The notes: generated by a model not told the origin, from the letters alone. Counted from the stretch's first letter, positions 1 through 8,936 are shown. The stretch: DNA of 64,000 nt from Oceanobacillus manasiensis (GCF_000724085.1 NZ_CCDL010000001.1:372001-436000); one strand, 5' to 3'. Made by a program: numbers and translations.

Positions 1-89
1 GATTCCTTTTCGCTTTCCAAGCATAAGATTCACTATCATTTTAACATTCGTTAAAATTGAGTTCATCTAATCTCCTACGGTTCAGTCCA

Positions 90-228
90 AAAGGTTTTCG
101 GTGGGGCGAGTAATCGCAGCCCCAGTTCGTACGTGGGCCCGGAGGACCCGGGTCATGCCGACGTTGCCCCAGAACGGGGCGTTCTTAGTCGGCCTTCCTT
201 ATTACGTGTGCTCTTCGCTTTTGTTATA
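90..228 (-). repeat. Dispersed structured intergenic repeat, copy A
   Basis: About 100 bp (124-226) closely match copy C at 46117-46218 and more distantly copy B at 39851-39935. Read on the minus strand it folds into an outer stem GCCGAC/GTCGGC enclosing a GCCCC/GGGGC hairpin, followed by a CCCGG/CCGGG hairpin. A further GGGGC/GCCCC hairpin lies at about 101-124. It sits downstream of the terminator of rplY. The stretch 1-332 holds no gene that I can support. Confidence 0.75.
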
Positions 229-239
229 GTTATACAATA

Positions 240-270
240 CAACAAACCTCCCTCTTTGGAGAGGGAGGGT
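240..270 (-). terminator. Intrinsic terminator after rplY/ctc
   Basis: A perfect 8-bp GC-rich stem (247-254 with 261-268) and 6-base loop, followed on the minus strand by TTTGTTGT. It lies about 65 bases past the rplY stop codon. Confidence 0.75.
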
Positions 271-332
271 ATATATATTTTCTCTATTAACTATTTTGAT
301 TAACTAAGCAACGCCTTATCAAGATAGACGTA

Positions 333-974
333 CTACTTATTCTCTTCGTTTAGCGTCTCTGCTTCCGGATCGACTAATTCAGGTTTATCATCGCTGTCTG
401 GTGCTTCTTCTACATCGTCAAGTGTATCTGGAGCAAGAATTGTTGCAACAGTAGTATCTTGTTCATCTAGAATTTCATAGCTACCTGAAGTTGGTAGGTC
501 TGCAACAGTTAAGCTTTCTCCGATTTCCAGGGAGCTTATATCCACTGTAATTTCTTCCGGAATACTATTAGGCTTAGCGCGAACCTGTAAAACATATAAA
601 GGTTGCTGCACTACACCGCCGTCTTTAGAACCTTGTGCCTCGCCTTCAAGACGTAGCGCCACTTCTACATCCATATCCTCAGACATGTTGACTACATAGA
701 AGTCTGCATGGATTAGCTCGTCCTTAATTGGATCAATTTGATAGTCATGCAGCATTACATCCACTGCTTCACTATTCTCTATATCAAGAGAAATAATAGC
801 ATTTCTACCTTCATCGCGAACTGTTTTCACTAGTTCAATACTATCAACAGAAATTGCCTTTGGTTCCTTAGCTTGTCCATAAACTACAGCTGGAACTCTT
901 CCACTGTTTCTTACCTGTTTCGTAGCTGATTTTGTAAGATCTTCTCGGTTTGTTGATTTTAGCTTTACTGCCAT
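333..974 (-). CDS. rplY: 50S ribosomal protein L25, general stress protein Ctc type
   Basis: The 213-residue protein has the two-domain Ctc/TL5 architecture: an L25 domain (about residues 1-90) that binds 5S rRNA, a beta-rich C-terminal TL5 domain (about 95-185), and a strongly acidic tail. I chose the ATG at 974 because GGAGG lies 9 bases upstream; the GTG at 983 and ATG at 980 lie too close to it. In B. subtilis ctc is a sigma-B general stress gene that follows prs, and the same neighbour is present here. A good sigma-B promoter sits at the prs/rplY junction, so stress control looks conserved. The gene ends in a strong terminator. Confidence 0.95.
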   Translation of the reverse strand: MAVKLKSTNREDLTKSATKQVRNSGRVPAVVYGQAKEPKAISVDSIELVKTVRDEGRNAIISLDIENSEAVDVMLHDYQIDPIKDELIHADFYVVNMSEDMDVEVALRLEGEAQGSKDGGVVQQPLYVLQVRAKPNSIPEEITVDISSLEIGESLTVADLPTSGSYEILDEQDTTVATILAPDTLDDVEEAPDSDDKPELVDPEAETLNEENK

Positions 975-1120
975 ATTCATCACCCTCCAAATTAGTTAAA
1001 AAACTTATTAGTTTTCTCTCTTTTATGTCTCGTGTGTATATTCTTTGCAGTTCCTAGCAACCTTTCGCATGTTTGCTTTAAGGTTTTACTAGCCTTTCTA
1101 AAACAAGGTCCATTAAGATA

Positions 1121-1146
1121 TTACCCATTAAATCAGTCTGCTAAAC
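1121..1146 (-). promoter_or_regulatory. Sigma-B promoter of rplY/ctc
   Basis: On the minus strand GTTTAG (1146-1141), a 14-base spacer and GGGTAA (1126-1121) match the sigma-B consensus GTTTAA-N12-15-GGGWAW. It lies directly after the prs stop codon and about 150 bases before rplY. The homologous B. subtilis gene ctc is sigma-B controlled, which supports the call. Confidence 0.75.
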
Positions 1147-1148
1147 AT

Positions 1149-2102
1149 TTAATCAAACAAAATACTTACGGATTGCAACTCGTGAACTCGAATAATTGCT
1201 TCCCCAATTAACGGTGCAACTGATAGTGGTGTGATTTTATCACTCTTTTTATCATCTGTTAAAGGGATGGAATTTGTAATAACTAATTCCTTGATCTTTG
1301 AGTTATCAATTCTTTCGATTGCTGGACCAGAAAGAACAGGATGTGTACAACAAGCATACACTTCTTTCGCTCCATTTTCTATTAATGCATTTGCTGCAAG
1401 TGTAATGGTGCCCGCTGTATCTATAATATCATCAATTAATATTGCTGTCTTACCTTCAATATTACCTACAATATTCATCACTTCGGCAACATTTGGGCGT
1501 GGCCTACGTTTATCTATAATCCCGATCGGGGCTTTTAGGCGATCTGCCATTTTACGAGCTCGTGTAACACCACCGTGATCTGGGGAAACGATAATAATGT
1601 CATCTAGATTTTTTGCTTCAAAATAATCAGATAGGATAGGAACCCCTTGTAAATGGTCGATAGGGATATCAAAGAACCCTTGAATTTGTGGTGCGTGAAG
1701 ATCAAGTGTAATCACCCTTGTAGCACCAGCTGTTTCAACAAGGTCTGCAACCAGCTTTGCCGCAATTGGTTCACGGGATCTTGCTTTACGATCCTGACGG
1801 GCATAACCATAGTAAGGCATCACAATATTAATAGATTTCGCTGATGCACGCTTTAGCGCATCAATCATAATTAATAATTCCATCAAATGCTCGTTTACTG
1901 GGGAGCATGTTGACTGAACGACATATACATCACAGCCGCGGATACTTTCTTCCAGATTAATCTGAATCTCACCATCACTGAAACGAGTAACTGAACATTT
2001 GCCCAGTGTTGTGCCAATGTGGTTAGCAATGTCTTCTGCCAATTTAAGATTTGAATTTAAAGAGAATACTTTCAAAGATGAATCTTTGTAAGTAGATGCC
2101 AT
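1149..2102 (-). CDS. prs: Ribose-phosphate pyrophosphokinase (PRPP synthetase)
   Basis: This enzyme makes 5-phosphoribosyl-1-diphosphate from ribose 5-phosphate and ATP, feeding purine, pyrimidine, histidine and NAD synthesis. The 317-residue protein is the usual length. Visible motifs are the ATP-site segment with YARQDRK (about residue 100), the flexible-loop KRRPRPN segment (about 195) and the PRPP-binding DDIIDTAGT motif (about 225). It follows glmU with a gap of only 16 bases, so the two are probably co-transcribed. This pairs cell-wall UDP-GlcNAc synthesis with PRPP supply, as in other Bacillaceae. There is nothing unusual in the sequence. Confidence 0.97.
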   Translation of the reverse strand: MASTYKDSSLKVFSLNSNLKLAEDIANHIGTTLGKCSVTRFSDGEIQINLEESIRGCDVYVVQSTCSPVNEHLMELLIMIDALKRASAKSINIVMPYYGYARQDRKARSREPIAAKLVADLVETAGATRVITLDLHAPQIQGFFDIPIDHLQGVPILSDYFEAKNLDDIIIVSPDHGGVTRARKMADRLKAPIGIIDKRRPRPNVAEVMNIVGNIEGKTAILIDDIIDTAGTITLAANALIENGAKEVYACCTHPVLSGPAIERIDNSKIKELVITNSIPLTDDKKSDKITPLSVAPLIGEAIIRVHELQSVSILFD

Positions 2103-2118
2103 GAGTTAAAACCCTCCG

Positions 2119-3498
2119 TTAATCTTTTTGTCTGTTTTTAATTTTTGATGCGTACCCTTCCTTATTCGTTTGTCTGGCACGCGCGACAGACAGCGAATCT
2201 TCTGGGACATTTTTGGTTATAGTAGAGCCAGCAGCGACGTAAGAACCTTTGCCAATTGTAACTGGTGCGATTAAATTAGAATTACATCCAATAAATGCAT
2301 CGTCCTCTATTGTTGTCAAAAATTTATTCTTTCCATCATAGTTCACTGTAATTGTACCACAACCAACATTAACATTGCTTCCTACTTCTGCATCGCCAAT
2401 ATAACTTAGATGGGAGACTTTGCTGCTATCCCCGAGGGTTGTTTTCTTTATTTCAACAAAGTTTCCAACTTTTGCTTCGTCTCCAATAGAAGAATCAGGG
2501 CGAATATGTGCATATGGACCGATTTTAACGCGGTCTCCTATATGACTATCAGTAGCCACACTTTGCTTAATGACCGTATTTTCTCCAACATAACAATTCG
2601 ATATTTCAGTGAAAGGGCCGACCTCAGCATCACTTTTTATGGTAGAATTTCCTTTAATTACCGTTCCGGGGTGAATAACAACATCTGGCTCAATAACAAC
2701 ATCAGGATGGATGTACGTATTGCTTGGATCAATAATTCCAACTCCATTACGTAAATGCTTCTCATTTATTCGTTGTTTCATGATTCCTTCAGCTTGGGCT
2801 AAAGCGACTCTGTCATTAACACCAAGAGTTTCTTCAAAATCAGGAGTTAGAAAGGCACTTACCACGTCAGACTGTCTACGAAGGATTTCAATTACATCAG
2901 GCAAATAGTACTCCCCTTGTGCATTATCGTTCGATACGTGCTCAAGAGCTGCAAATAAGGCCTGATTATCAAAGCAATAGGTACCTGTATTTATCTCATC
3001 TACCATAAGTTCCTGTTCATTCGCATCCTTGTGCTCCACAATTCTCTCTACTTCGTTTTCTTCATTACGGATAACCCTACCGTACCCAGCCGGATTCGGC
3101 GCCTTGGTAGTAAGGATCGTTGCTTTTGCACCTGTACGTTCATGGTGTGCAAATAGTTCCGCGTAGGTTTCACCCTTGATTAAAGGTGTGTCCCCGCAAA
3201 CAACAATGGTGGTTCCCTCTTTATCCTTTAAGAGGTCCTTTGCCTGAATAACGGCATGTCCTGTACCTAATTGCTCTTCCTGGACAACTAATTCACTTTC
3301 GTGTCCTATGTATTCCGCGACTTTATCCGCACCAAAACCAACCACAGTAACCACACTTTCTAGGTTTACCGTCTTCACTTGTTCCAATACATGCTGAACC
3401 ATAGGGCGTCCCATTACTGGATGTAGTACTTTATATAATTTCGATTTCATTCTTGTTCCCTGACCCGCTGCTAAGATTAGCGCATACCGATTTGCCAT
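2119..3498 (-). CDS. glmU: Bifunctional UDP-N-acetylglucosamine pyrophosphorylase / glucosamine-1-phosphate N-acetyltransferase
   Basis: GlmU acetylates glucosamine 1-phosphate and then couples it to UTP, giving UDP-GlcNAc for peptidoglycan and teichoic acids. The 459-residue protein has an N-terminal uridylyltransferase domain (about 1-230) opening with the nucleotide-binding [11 protein letters not shown] signature. A left-handed beta-helix acyltransferase domain of hexapeptide repeats follows (about 250-450). A GGAGG ribosome binding site precedes the ATG. It is the first gene of the glmU-prs pair and lies downstream of spoVG, the same order as in B. subtilis (gcaD). Length and motifs are complete. 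Confidence 0.97.
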   Translation of the reverse strand: MANRYALILAAGQGTRMKSKLYKVLHPVMGRPMVQHVLEQVKTVNLESVVTVVGFGADKVAEYIGHESELVVQEEQLGTGHAVIQAKDLLKDKEGTTIVVCGDTPLIKGETYAELFAHHERTGAKATILTTKAPNPAGYGRVIRNEENEVERIVEHKDANEQELMVDEINTGTYCFDNQALFAALEHVSNDNAQGEYYLPDVIEILRRQSDVVSAFLTPDFEETLGVNDRVALAQAEGIMKQRINEKHLRNGVGIIDPSNTYIHPDVVIEPDVVIHPGTVIKGNSTIKSDAEVGPFTEISNCYVGENTVIKQSVATDSHIGDRVKIGPYAHIRPDSSIGDEAKVGNFVEIKKTTLGDSSKVSHLSYIGDAEVGSNVNVGCGTITVNYDGKNKFLTTIEDDAFIGCNSNLIAPVTIGKGSYVAAGSTITKNVPEDSLSVARARQTNKEGYASKIKNRQKD

Positions 3499-3889
3499 TA
3501 GGAGACCTCCATGTTTGTATTAAGCTTTATCCATCCTATATTCAACTACTAAAAGCTGGTGAATTTAACCCTTCATGTCTACCAGTAAGAACTCCACATA
3601 CAAAAGGAAAATTCAGGGACCAGACTGCCAGTATTTGTCCGATTCTGCTCACTAACAATCAGGGGTCAAACGAGCCCGCTAATTGAAGTTTCACTTTATC
3701 CATAATGAATATATCTTAAATAGCCATGGATTTCAACACTATTAGCTCTTCTAACTACAAAGAAAAGGGGATTAATGATGAGGAGATAGGTGGTAAAGAT
3801 TGAATGTATTATGCTCTTTTTCTCGCAAAAAAAGAAGGCTAACCTGTTGTAAGATTAGACCTCTAGTTGTTTTCACGCAGGTTTATGGT
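3499..3889. other. 391-bp intergenic region between spoVG and glmU
   Basis: Apart from the terminator-like hairpin near 3827-3862 and the glmU ribosome binding site close to 3499, I see no gene or recognisable RNA here. Open frames crossing it lack ribosome binding sites and similarity to known proteins. The glmU promoter must lie here but I cannot single it out with confidence. Confidence 0.5.
3827..3862 (-). terminator. Intrinsic terminator after spoVG
   Basis: On the minus strand AGGTCTAA pairs with TTAGCCT (one bulged T), followed by TTCTTTTTTT. It lies 30 bases past the spoVG stop codon. Confidence 0.6.
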
Positions 3890-4180
3890 TTAGGAAGCGC
3901 CCGCTTCTTCATATTCCACATCTTCTTCCCCTGCACGACGATATTCTTCTAACACAGCATCTTGAATTTTCCCGCGTGTTCCAGAATTAATTGGGTGTGC
4001 AATATCTCTGAACTCTCCATCCGGAGTCCGCTTGGAAGGCATTGCTACGAATAAACCGTTGTTCCCATCAATGACACGGATATCATGTACGACAAATTCC
4101 TGATCCAGTGTAATTGAGGCAATAGCACGCATTCTTCCTTCTGTATTGACGCGGCGTAATCTAACGTCTGTTACTTCCAT
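3890..4180 (-). CDS. spoVG: Septation and stage V sporulation regulator SpoVG
   Basis: SpoVG is a small nucleic-acid-binding regulator that delays asymmetric septation and affects cortex formation and, in related genera, virulence and cell wall genes. The 96-residue protein has the conserved start [11 protein letters not shown] and the strongly conserved core with [21 protein letters not shown]. The C-terminus is acidic. In B. subtilis spoVG is transcribed by sigma-H and repressed by AbrB; a sigma-H-like promoter precedes it here. It normally follows yabJ (ridA), but that gene is absent and purR ends only 137 bases upstream. Confidence 0.97.
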   Translation of the reverse strand: MEVTDVRLRRVNTEGRMRAIASITLDQEFVVHDIRVIDGNNGLFVAMPSKRTPDGEFRDIAHPINSGTRGKIQDAVLEEYRRAGEEDVEYEEAGAS

Positions 4181-4218
4181 GATGTTTCACCACCTTTTCC
4201 CATTAGAACTTAATTAAC

Positions 4219-4245
4219 AAGTTCAACAAATAAAAGGAAAATCCT
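4219..4245 (-). promoter_or_regulatory. Candidate sigma-H promoter of spoVG
   Basis: On the minus strand AGGATTT (4245-4239) is followed after about 14 bases by a GAAC-containing minus-10-like element near 4219-4225. This resembles the sigma-H pattern RnAGGAwWW / RnnGAATww. AT-rich DNA upstream would suit AbrB binding. The minus-10 match is imperfect, so this is partly based on the known control of spoVG. Confidence 0.4.
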
Positions 4246-4317
4246 TCTTTTTATAAGAAAAAAATTTATTATTTTCAAAAAAAGCGGGAAAGGAGGCTTT
4301 GTCTGCTACAAAAATCG

Positions 4318-5148
4318 TTATTCAGAGGACTTTTCACCTATATTACCTAGCTGTACTTCGATCTTTTTACCCTTAATATCTACATTGGAAATTTTAATTA
4401 AGGAAGTATAGTTGTCTACCACTCGTTCTTCTTCCTCATCGTCCGCTTCGGCAAGCACTCCAATGGCTTTTACATTTGCATTAAATTCTTCAAGGAGACT
4501 TACCATACCGGTAATCGTTCCGCCAGCTTTCATAAAATCATCAATAATACAGACATTGGCACCTTCCTGTAAACTCCTCTTTGGTAGGACCATTGTTTGA
4601 ATCTTACGTGAAGACCCTGATACATAATTTATACTTACAGACGATCCTTCTGTCACTTTTGGATCTCTTCTCACAATAACGACAGGGACATCAAGGAACG
4701 ATGCTACTGCATAAGCTAGCGGAATCCCCTTTGTCGCTACCGTAACGACAACGTCAATTTTTGACTTTGAAAAGGCGGAAGCAAAGACACGACCAATCTC
4801 TTTTACTGTTTTGGGGTCTCCCAAGATGTCACTCATATATAAATATCCACCAGGAAGAATTCGAATTGGATCCTCTAGCTTTCTTCTCATCTGTTCGATA
4901 AACTGAAAGCTTTTCTGCTGGGAAAATTCAGGGATAAACTTTACTCCCCCTGCAGCACCAGTAGTACGATTTAAATAGCCCAGCCCCTCTTGCTGAAACA
5001 CTGCGTCAATTATATCCATATCCTCGCTGACGGAAGCCTTTGTTGTTTGCAGAAGTTGGACAAAGTATGGTAATTGCACATGCTCTCTAGGGTTTTCTAA
5101 AAAAAAGTTAGTCAATGTAACCAAACGATTGCTTCTTTTCATTTCCAC
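4318..5148 (-). CDS. purR: Pur operon repressor PurR
   Basis: PurR represses purine synthesis and salvage genes and is released from DNA by PRPP. The 276-residue protein joins an N-terminal winged-helix DNA-binding domain (about 1-75) to a C-terminal phosphoribosyltransferase-fold domain. The PRPP-binding motif is seen in the segment CIIDDFMKAGGT (about residues 200-210). The domain is used for sensing rather than catalysis. A sigma-A promoter and a PurBox-like sequence lie just upstream, suggesting autoregulation as in B. subtilis. The gene that usually follows, yabJ, is missing. Confidence 0.96.
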   Translation of the reverse strand: MEMKRSNRLVTLTNFFLENPREHVQLPYFVQLLQTTKASVSEDMDIIDAVFQQEGLGYLNRTTGAAGGVKFIPEFSQQKSFQFIEQMRRKLEDPIRILPGGYLYMSDILGDPKTVKEIGRVFASAFSKSKIDVVVTVATKGIPLAYAVASFLDVPVVIVRRDPKVTEGSSVSINYVSGSSRKIQTMVLPKRSLQEGANVCIIDDFMKAGGTITGMVSLLEEFNANVKAIGVLAEADDEEEERVVDNYTSLIKISNVDIKGKKIEVQLGNIGEKSSE

Positions 5149-5153
5149 ACCTC

Positions 5154-5201
5154 AAAACCGAATATTTCCCCACATTATAACATTAATATACGTAAAATCA
5201 A
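5154..5201 (-). promoter_or_regulatory. purR promoter with PurBox-like sequence
   Basis: On the minus strand TTGATT (5201-5196), a 16-base spacer and TATAAT (5179-5174) form a sigma-A promoter. The plus-strand sequence at 5154-5166 matches the PurBox AWWWCCGAACWWT at all but one position. A clear inverted second half-box is not visible, so autoregulation is likely but not proven. Confidence 0.6.
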
Positions 5202-5261
5202 AAGTAGAGAGCGATTTGTATATATCAATTGAGAAAAAGTAAGCATGTCCTGCAAAAGAGT

Positions 5262-5332
5262 ATACCGACAACGGGCGTAAAAACCGATTTACGAAGCAGC
5301 CTAGTTCGTGGAACTTATAGCTAGACGCTGTA
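5262..5332 (-). repeat. Degenerate copy of the GTCTAGCT intergenic repeat
   Basis: Read on the minus strand this stretch contains GTCTAGCT, then GAACTAGGC and CTTCG-AATCG blocks in the same order as the better preserved element at 30300-30390. It lies in the ispE-purR gap and carries no gene. Confidence 0.45.
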
Positions 5333-5391
5333 CAGCCAACCCATAAATTACTTTTGATAGTTAAGGATCTTTATTTCATTATTTAAAAAGG

Positions 5392-6243
5392 TCATCCTAA
5401 AAGTCTGACCAAAAAGACTTCTTCACAAAACCCTCGCATACTGTTGTAGATACGATGTGCTTTATTTTCTTGCATAACAAGACCATAAACAGTCGGCCCA
5501 CTTCCGCTCATTAACGTTCCAGTAGAGCCAGCTTGTATCATTGCCTCTTTAATTTGACGCACTTCTGGATGTCTTTCCATCGTTATATTTTCTAGCGAGT
5601 TCCCCAAGTTTGTACACATCCTTGAAAAATCGCCTTCCTCCAGTGTCTTAATTAACTCTTTGGTAGTTGGATGAATAAGCTCATCCAACTTGATTTGTTG
5701 GAACACCATACCTGAGGATACACCTATATTTGGCTTGGCAAGCACCACCCAGCAGGCGGGTGGCGCTTTAAGCGATTTGACTATTTCTCCGCGTCCTGAT
5801 GCAATCCCTGTACCTCCGTAGACACAAAAGGGCACATCCGTTCCAAGCTCCGCTCCCAAATTTGCAAGATCCGATAAAGATAAATTCATGGACCAAAGAC
5901 GATTGAGGCCACGTAGCACAGCAGCAGCATCTGTACTACCACCGCCTAGCCCAGCGGAGACTGGTATGTTTTTTTCAATCTTTATATGAACCCCAGCTTT
6001 AATATCATAACGTTCCTTAAACAAAGCTGCAGCTTTATATGCTAAGTTCCGTTCATCATTTGGAACGAATCTACTCTCAAGGGAAATCGTTATCCGATCC
6101 TTTTTCATTTCATGAAATTCAATCCGATCAGAAAGGTCGATGGTGGTCATAATCATTTCAACATTATGGTAGCCATCATCTCGTTTACTTAACACATCCA
6201 GTGATAAGTTAATTTTGGCGGGAGCTTTCTCATAAAGTACCAA
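5392..6243 (-). CDS. ispE: 4-(cytidine 5'-diphospho)-2-C-methyl-D-erythritol kinase
   Basis: IspE phosphorylates CDP-methylerythritol in the non-mevalonate (MEP) isoprenoid pathway. The protein is about 283 residues, and the family is usually about 285-290. It opens with the conserved [13 protein letters not shown] segment and has the GHMP-kinase ATP loop [15 protein letters not shown] (about residue 95). A C-terminal glycine-rich [11 protein letters not shown] motif is also present. I chose a TTG start at 6243 because AAGAAGGTGA lies about 8 bases upstream, whereas the in-frame ATG at 6264 has no ribosome binding site. The sspF-ispE-purR order is that of B. subtilis. Confidence 0.94.
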   Translation of the reverse strand: MVLYEKAPAKINLSLDVLSKRDDGYHNVEMIMTTIDLSDRIEFHEMKKDRITISLESRFVPNDERNLAYKAAALFKERYDIKAGVHIKIEKNIPVSAGLGGGSTDAAAVLRGLNRLWSMNLSLSDLANLGAELGTDVPFCVYGGTGIASGRGEIVKSLKAPPACWVVLAKPNIGVSSGMVFQQIKLDELIHPTTKELIKTLEEGDFSRMCTNLGNSLENITMERHPEVRQIKEAMIQAGSTGTLMSGSGPTVYGLVMQENKAHRIYNSMRGFCEEVFLVRLLG

Positions 6244-6375
6244 CACCGTCACCTTCTTGTACATAGATAAACAAATTGTAACATATTAAAAAAACAGTGG
6301 CGACCTATGAGCCAAGCACGTTTAAATGCACTTATAAATTGAATTCGTCACCGATTATCATAGTATAACTATTGT

Positions 6376-6420
6376 CCAAAAAACCAAAAGGCAAACCCTA
6401 TTAGGGCTTGCCTTTGGTTT
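6376..6420 (-). terminator. Terminator overlapping the 3' end of sspF
   Basis: On the minus strand a long stem (bases 6420-6403 with 6399-6381, with few mismatches) has the sspF stop codon in its loop and is followed by GGTTTTTTGG. The upstream arm is coding sequence for the last residues of SspF. Confidence 0.75.
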
Positions 6421-6583
6421 GCATATTCTGTTCAGCCATTTCAATTGCACGTTTCACCATATTACCGGCATCTCTTGACTTGATACCGCCCCAGCCCTCT
6501 TGCTTTACTGTGTCGTAAAATCCTAACTCCTTTGCAATTTCTTCTTTCAATTGGTCTGACATCATTCCTCTACGTCTAGCCAT
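6401..6583 (-). CDS. sspF: Small acid-soluble spore protein, alpha/beta-type SspF
   Basis: Alpha/beta-type small acid-soluble proteins coat and protect DNA in the dormant spore. This 60-residue protein begins [26 protein letters not shown] and contains the [17 protein letters not shown] block typical of SspF. The position between veg and ispE is the conserved one. Family members are made under sigma-G in the forespore; I could not find a clean sigma-G promoter by eye. The stop codon lies within the loop of its terminator. Confidence 0.95.
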   Translation of the reverse strand: MARRRGMMSDQLKEEIAKELGFYDTVKQEGWGGIKSRDAGNMVKRAIEMAEQNMQTKGKP

Positions 6584-6745
6584 GAAAGAACAACCCCCTT
6601 CTGCATGAGTTTTTACGACACCTATAGTTTATGCTATATTGGCCAACTCAACACCAAGCAGAAGTATGTAAAAAAGGAAAATTATACGCTGGGTTTTTTT
6701 GGATTGCAGAAAGGCTTTGAATAAAATAAAGCAGTAAACGTATGT

Positions 6746-7012
6746 CTACTGCTCCAACATTGATGCGATTGCTCGCTCTTCTGAAAAATTTAACTCTACT
6801 GTCTCTGTTAACACGTCCGCATAGCTGTATGAAACACGTTCGAATGCATTTTCTTCTTGGTCCAGCTCCACAATAAAAACTGAAGGATACGTCTCTGCTA
6901 GTACTCCGGACCGTTCAATCGTTTTCCTTCTACCACCGTTGGCTCTAAGCTTTAACCGCTGTCCAACGTGACCTTCAAGACCTTGCTTAATTTCGATTAA
7001 TGTTTTAGCCAC
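6746..7012 (-). CDS. veg: Biofilm-associated protein Veg
   Basis: Veg is a small, very highly transcribed protein of Bacillaceae; in B. subtilis it stimulates biofilm matrix gene expression by interfering with SinR. The 88-residue product contains the conserved segments [15 protein letters not shown] and [17 protein letters not shown] chose a GTG start at 7012, which gives the expected N-terminus (M)AKTLIEIKQ, with GAGGTGGAG 5 bases upstream. The longer in-frame extension to 7198 reads through the promoters and is not plausible. Two tandem sigma-A promoters precede it, matching the known very strong Pveg arrangement. Confidence 0.95.
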   Translation of the reverse strand: MAKTLIEIKQGLEGHVGQRLKLRANGGRRKTIERSGVLAETYPSVFIVELDQEENAFERVSYSYADVLTETVELNFSEERAIASMLEQ

Positions 7013-7034
7013 TATACTCCACCTCACTGTTAAC

Positions 7035-7105
7035 ATTGTAGCATAAGCTTGTTTAATAGTCAAATAAAACTTTTTATTATAACAAGATACCTTTTTTAAT
7101 GTCAA
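7035..7105 (-). promoter_or_regulatory. Tandem sigma-A promoters of veg
   Basis: On the minus strand the proximal promoter is TTGACT (7063-7058), 17 bases, TACAAT (7040-7035). The distal one is TTGACA (7105-7100), 18 bases, TATAAT (7081-7076). The dual arrangement copies the strong veg promoter region of B. subtilis. Confidence 0.85.
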
Positions 7106-7247
7106 CAATTTATTTTGTCGATTTTCTTTATTATTTGTAAAACTTAACAATTTATGTAATGTTTTTTGAAAATAACTTCCTAAATCTAATGAATGCATGT
7201 CCGATTATAAGAAAGAGCAACACTTACCCTATAGGCAAGGTACTCCC

Positions 7248-8117
7248 TTACATTTCATTTTCGTCCCCCATATATGGCATCCCTGTACGCAGCAGACCTC
7301 TTGTTTCCACACCGCCCATTCCTTTTTCTCCACTTAAAGTGTTTCGTAGAGCCTCCCATACACTTACCTTCTCCATAAACGGCGTATAAGCGATTCTAGC
7401 AGCGATGTATACTGGATCCAAGGCATGTATGTTAACGCGCCGTGGTGAGCTCGCATAGTTAGCTCCTGCCCTAATTAAAGATTCAAAGTGAGATTGGCAA
7501 GCCCCTGCAAATATAACAAGCTGGTCTAAATGAGGCATTCTTTTTCTCGCCTCTCTAACCGTTTCTACAAAATACTTTGAATGCCTATAGGCCCGTAGAT
7601 CGTTTTTTATGCCTTTATTTTTAGAAAAAGAATCATGACCTGTTATTACGAGGATGTCTGGCTGTATTTTTTCAATTAGAGATCCAATTTCAAGGGGCAT
7701 GTCTTTCTCGTTCAAATGAATACCATGAACTTGTAGACCCATCCGTTGATACAGTTCAATACATTTCTGTAGATACATTTGATCTCCATCCAAATGAAGC
7801 ACTTTTGCAGGCAGTTGAAAGATTTTAGCCTCATATTGATAGCCATCTGTCGATTGGTAGTCTCGCTTCTCTTTCAACAACTGATAGTCCTGGCGAAATA
7901 ATCTATAGGAAAATTCCTCCTGCTCCTTTCCCTTCTTACGCCGCTTTTCCAGTTCCCGCTTTTCTACGGTGATTAGGTCCTCGACTGGTGCGTCAGCTTC
8001 AAGTCGAATATCCTCACCATACAACCCAACAATCCCTTTATCCACCCTATCGACTCTAAAGAGCAAATCATGATTATAGGATTTCCTTGTTACTAAACCG
8101 CCTTTTCTTACATCCAT
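7248..8117 (-). CDS. yabG: Sporulation-specific protease YabG
   Basis: YabG is a mother-cell cysteine-type protease that processes spore coat and cortex proteins such as SpoIVA and SafA. The 289-residue protein matches the family in its N-terminal MDVRKGGLVTRKSY beta-domain, the central LVITGHDS segment (about 170), and VIFAGACQSHFESL (about 230) containing the conserved cysteine. The C-terminus shows SSPRRVNIHALDPVYIA. The ATG at 8117 has GGAAGG ten bases upstream; the ATG at 8135 lies inside that ribosome binding site. A sigma-K promoter lies upstream, as known for yabG. Confidence 0.94.
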   Translation of the reverse strand: MDVRKGGLVTRKSYNHDLLFRVDRVDKGIVGLYGEDIRLEADAPVEDLITVEKRELEKRRKKGKEQEEFSYRLFRQDYQLLKEKRDYQSTDGYQYEAKIFQLPAKVLHLDGDQMYLQKCIELYQRMGLQVHGIHLNEKDMPLEIGSLIEKIQPDILVITGHDSFSKNKGIKNDLRAYRHSKYFVETVREARKRMPHLDQLVIFAGACQSHFESLIRAGANYASSPRRVNIHALDPVYIAARIAYTPFMEKVSVWEALRNTLSGEKGMGGVETRGLLRTGMPYMGDENEM

Positions 8118-8155
8118 TTTGTCACAGCCTTCCATTATCCAAAACCTTGCTTATA

Positions 8156-8182
8156 TAGAATATGAAGTACATGAAAGAACGT
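8156..8182 (-). promoter_or_regulatory. Sigma-K promoter of yabG
   Basis: On the minus strand AC (8182-8181), exactly 16 bases, then CATATTCTA (8164-8156) fits the sigma-K consensus AC-N16-CATANNNTA. Its minus-10 element lies about 40 bases upstream of the yabG start codon. The B. subtilis gene is sigma-K dependent. Confidence 0.75.
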
Positions 8183-8453
8183 GCGGAGGCCGTGGGCAAA
8201 TTCTCTGTAACCGCGAATTATACAGGCAAACAAAGCATGAGTTGGTATACCTCTTTTCACAATCTCTAATCTGTATATACTTTAAATGCAAACTTTTAGT
8301 TATATTTAATGTATGATTAGTGACGAAGAGGTGGGACTTGTAAGTTCGAAACGGAAGGAAAGTATTGTGTCCTCAACTTTGACAACGAACCACATAAATC
8401 TGCTGAAAGATTGGGTAGATAATTTTTATATATAGAGGGGAAAAGAAGAAGAA
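8183..8453. other. Gap between yabG and the acetyltransferase gene
   Basis: Beyond the yabG promoter I see no gene, stable hairpin or repeat in this stretch. It must carry the promoter of the plus-strand acetyltransferase gene, whose AGAGGGGAAAAG ribosome binding site is visible close to 8435. Confidence 0.4.
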
Positions 8454-8903
8454 ATGGAGCTAAACACAAAAAGATTAAAACTTGTCCCTTGTTCCAACGG
8501 TGCTTTATCAGCTTATTTTACAAAAGATTACGCGCTGGGACCTCATATTGCCATGTATCTGGAAGAATTAAAAAAAGATGAATCTTCCCTTGGTTGGGGA
8601 GTTTGGCTCGTCATCGATAGACAAACGAACAAAATTATTGGGGATATGGGATTTAAAGGTAAGCCTGACCTAGACAAGTCTGTTGAAATAGGTTATGGCA
8701 TTACGCCTACAGAACAAAATAAAGGGTATGCAACAGAAGCCTTACATAGAATCATTGAATGGGCATTTAACTCTAATATGGTAAATACAATAAGTGCGGA
8801 ATGCCTTGTGGGAAATACCTCTTCTATAAAAGTGTTAGAGAAGTTAAAAATGCAGAAAATACAAGAAGTCGATGGTATGCTGTACTGGAAGTTGAATAAA
8901 TAA
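8454..8903 (+). CDS. GNAT family N-acetyltransferase
   Basis: This 149-residue protein has the GNAT acetyl-CoA-binding fold: substrate-side strand MELNTKRLKLVP at the N-terminus, a GDMGFKG beta-strand (about 64), and the EIGYGITPTEQNKGYATEAL motif A pocket (about 74-95). The later segment LVGNTSSIKVLEKLKM is typical of the RimJ-like group. The substrate cannot be told from the sequence. The gene is read against its neighbours and sits between yabG and ksgA, where B. subtilis has nothing, so it looks like a lineage-specific insertion. It ends in a bidirectional terminator. Confidence 0.85.
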   Translation: MELNTKRLKLVPCSNGALSAYFTKDYALGPHIAMYLEELKKDESSLGWGVWLVIDRQTNKIIGDMGFKGKPDLDKSVEIGYGITPTEQNKGYATEALHRIIEWAFNSNMVNTISAECLVGNTSSIKVLEKLKMQKIQEVDGMLYWKLNK

Positions 8904-8936
8904 TGGTTATTACAATCTGCGACTTTCATCGTAATC

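Noticed and set aside
7013-7198. In-frame N-terminal extension of Veg to 7198
   Set aside because: It reads through both veg promoters and matches no Veg protein; the GTG at 7012 has a ribosome binding site and gives the family N-terminus.
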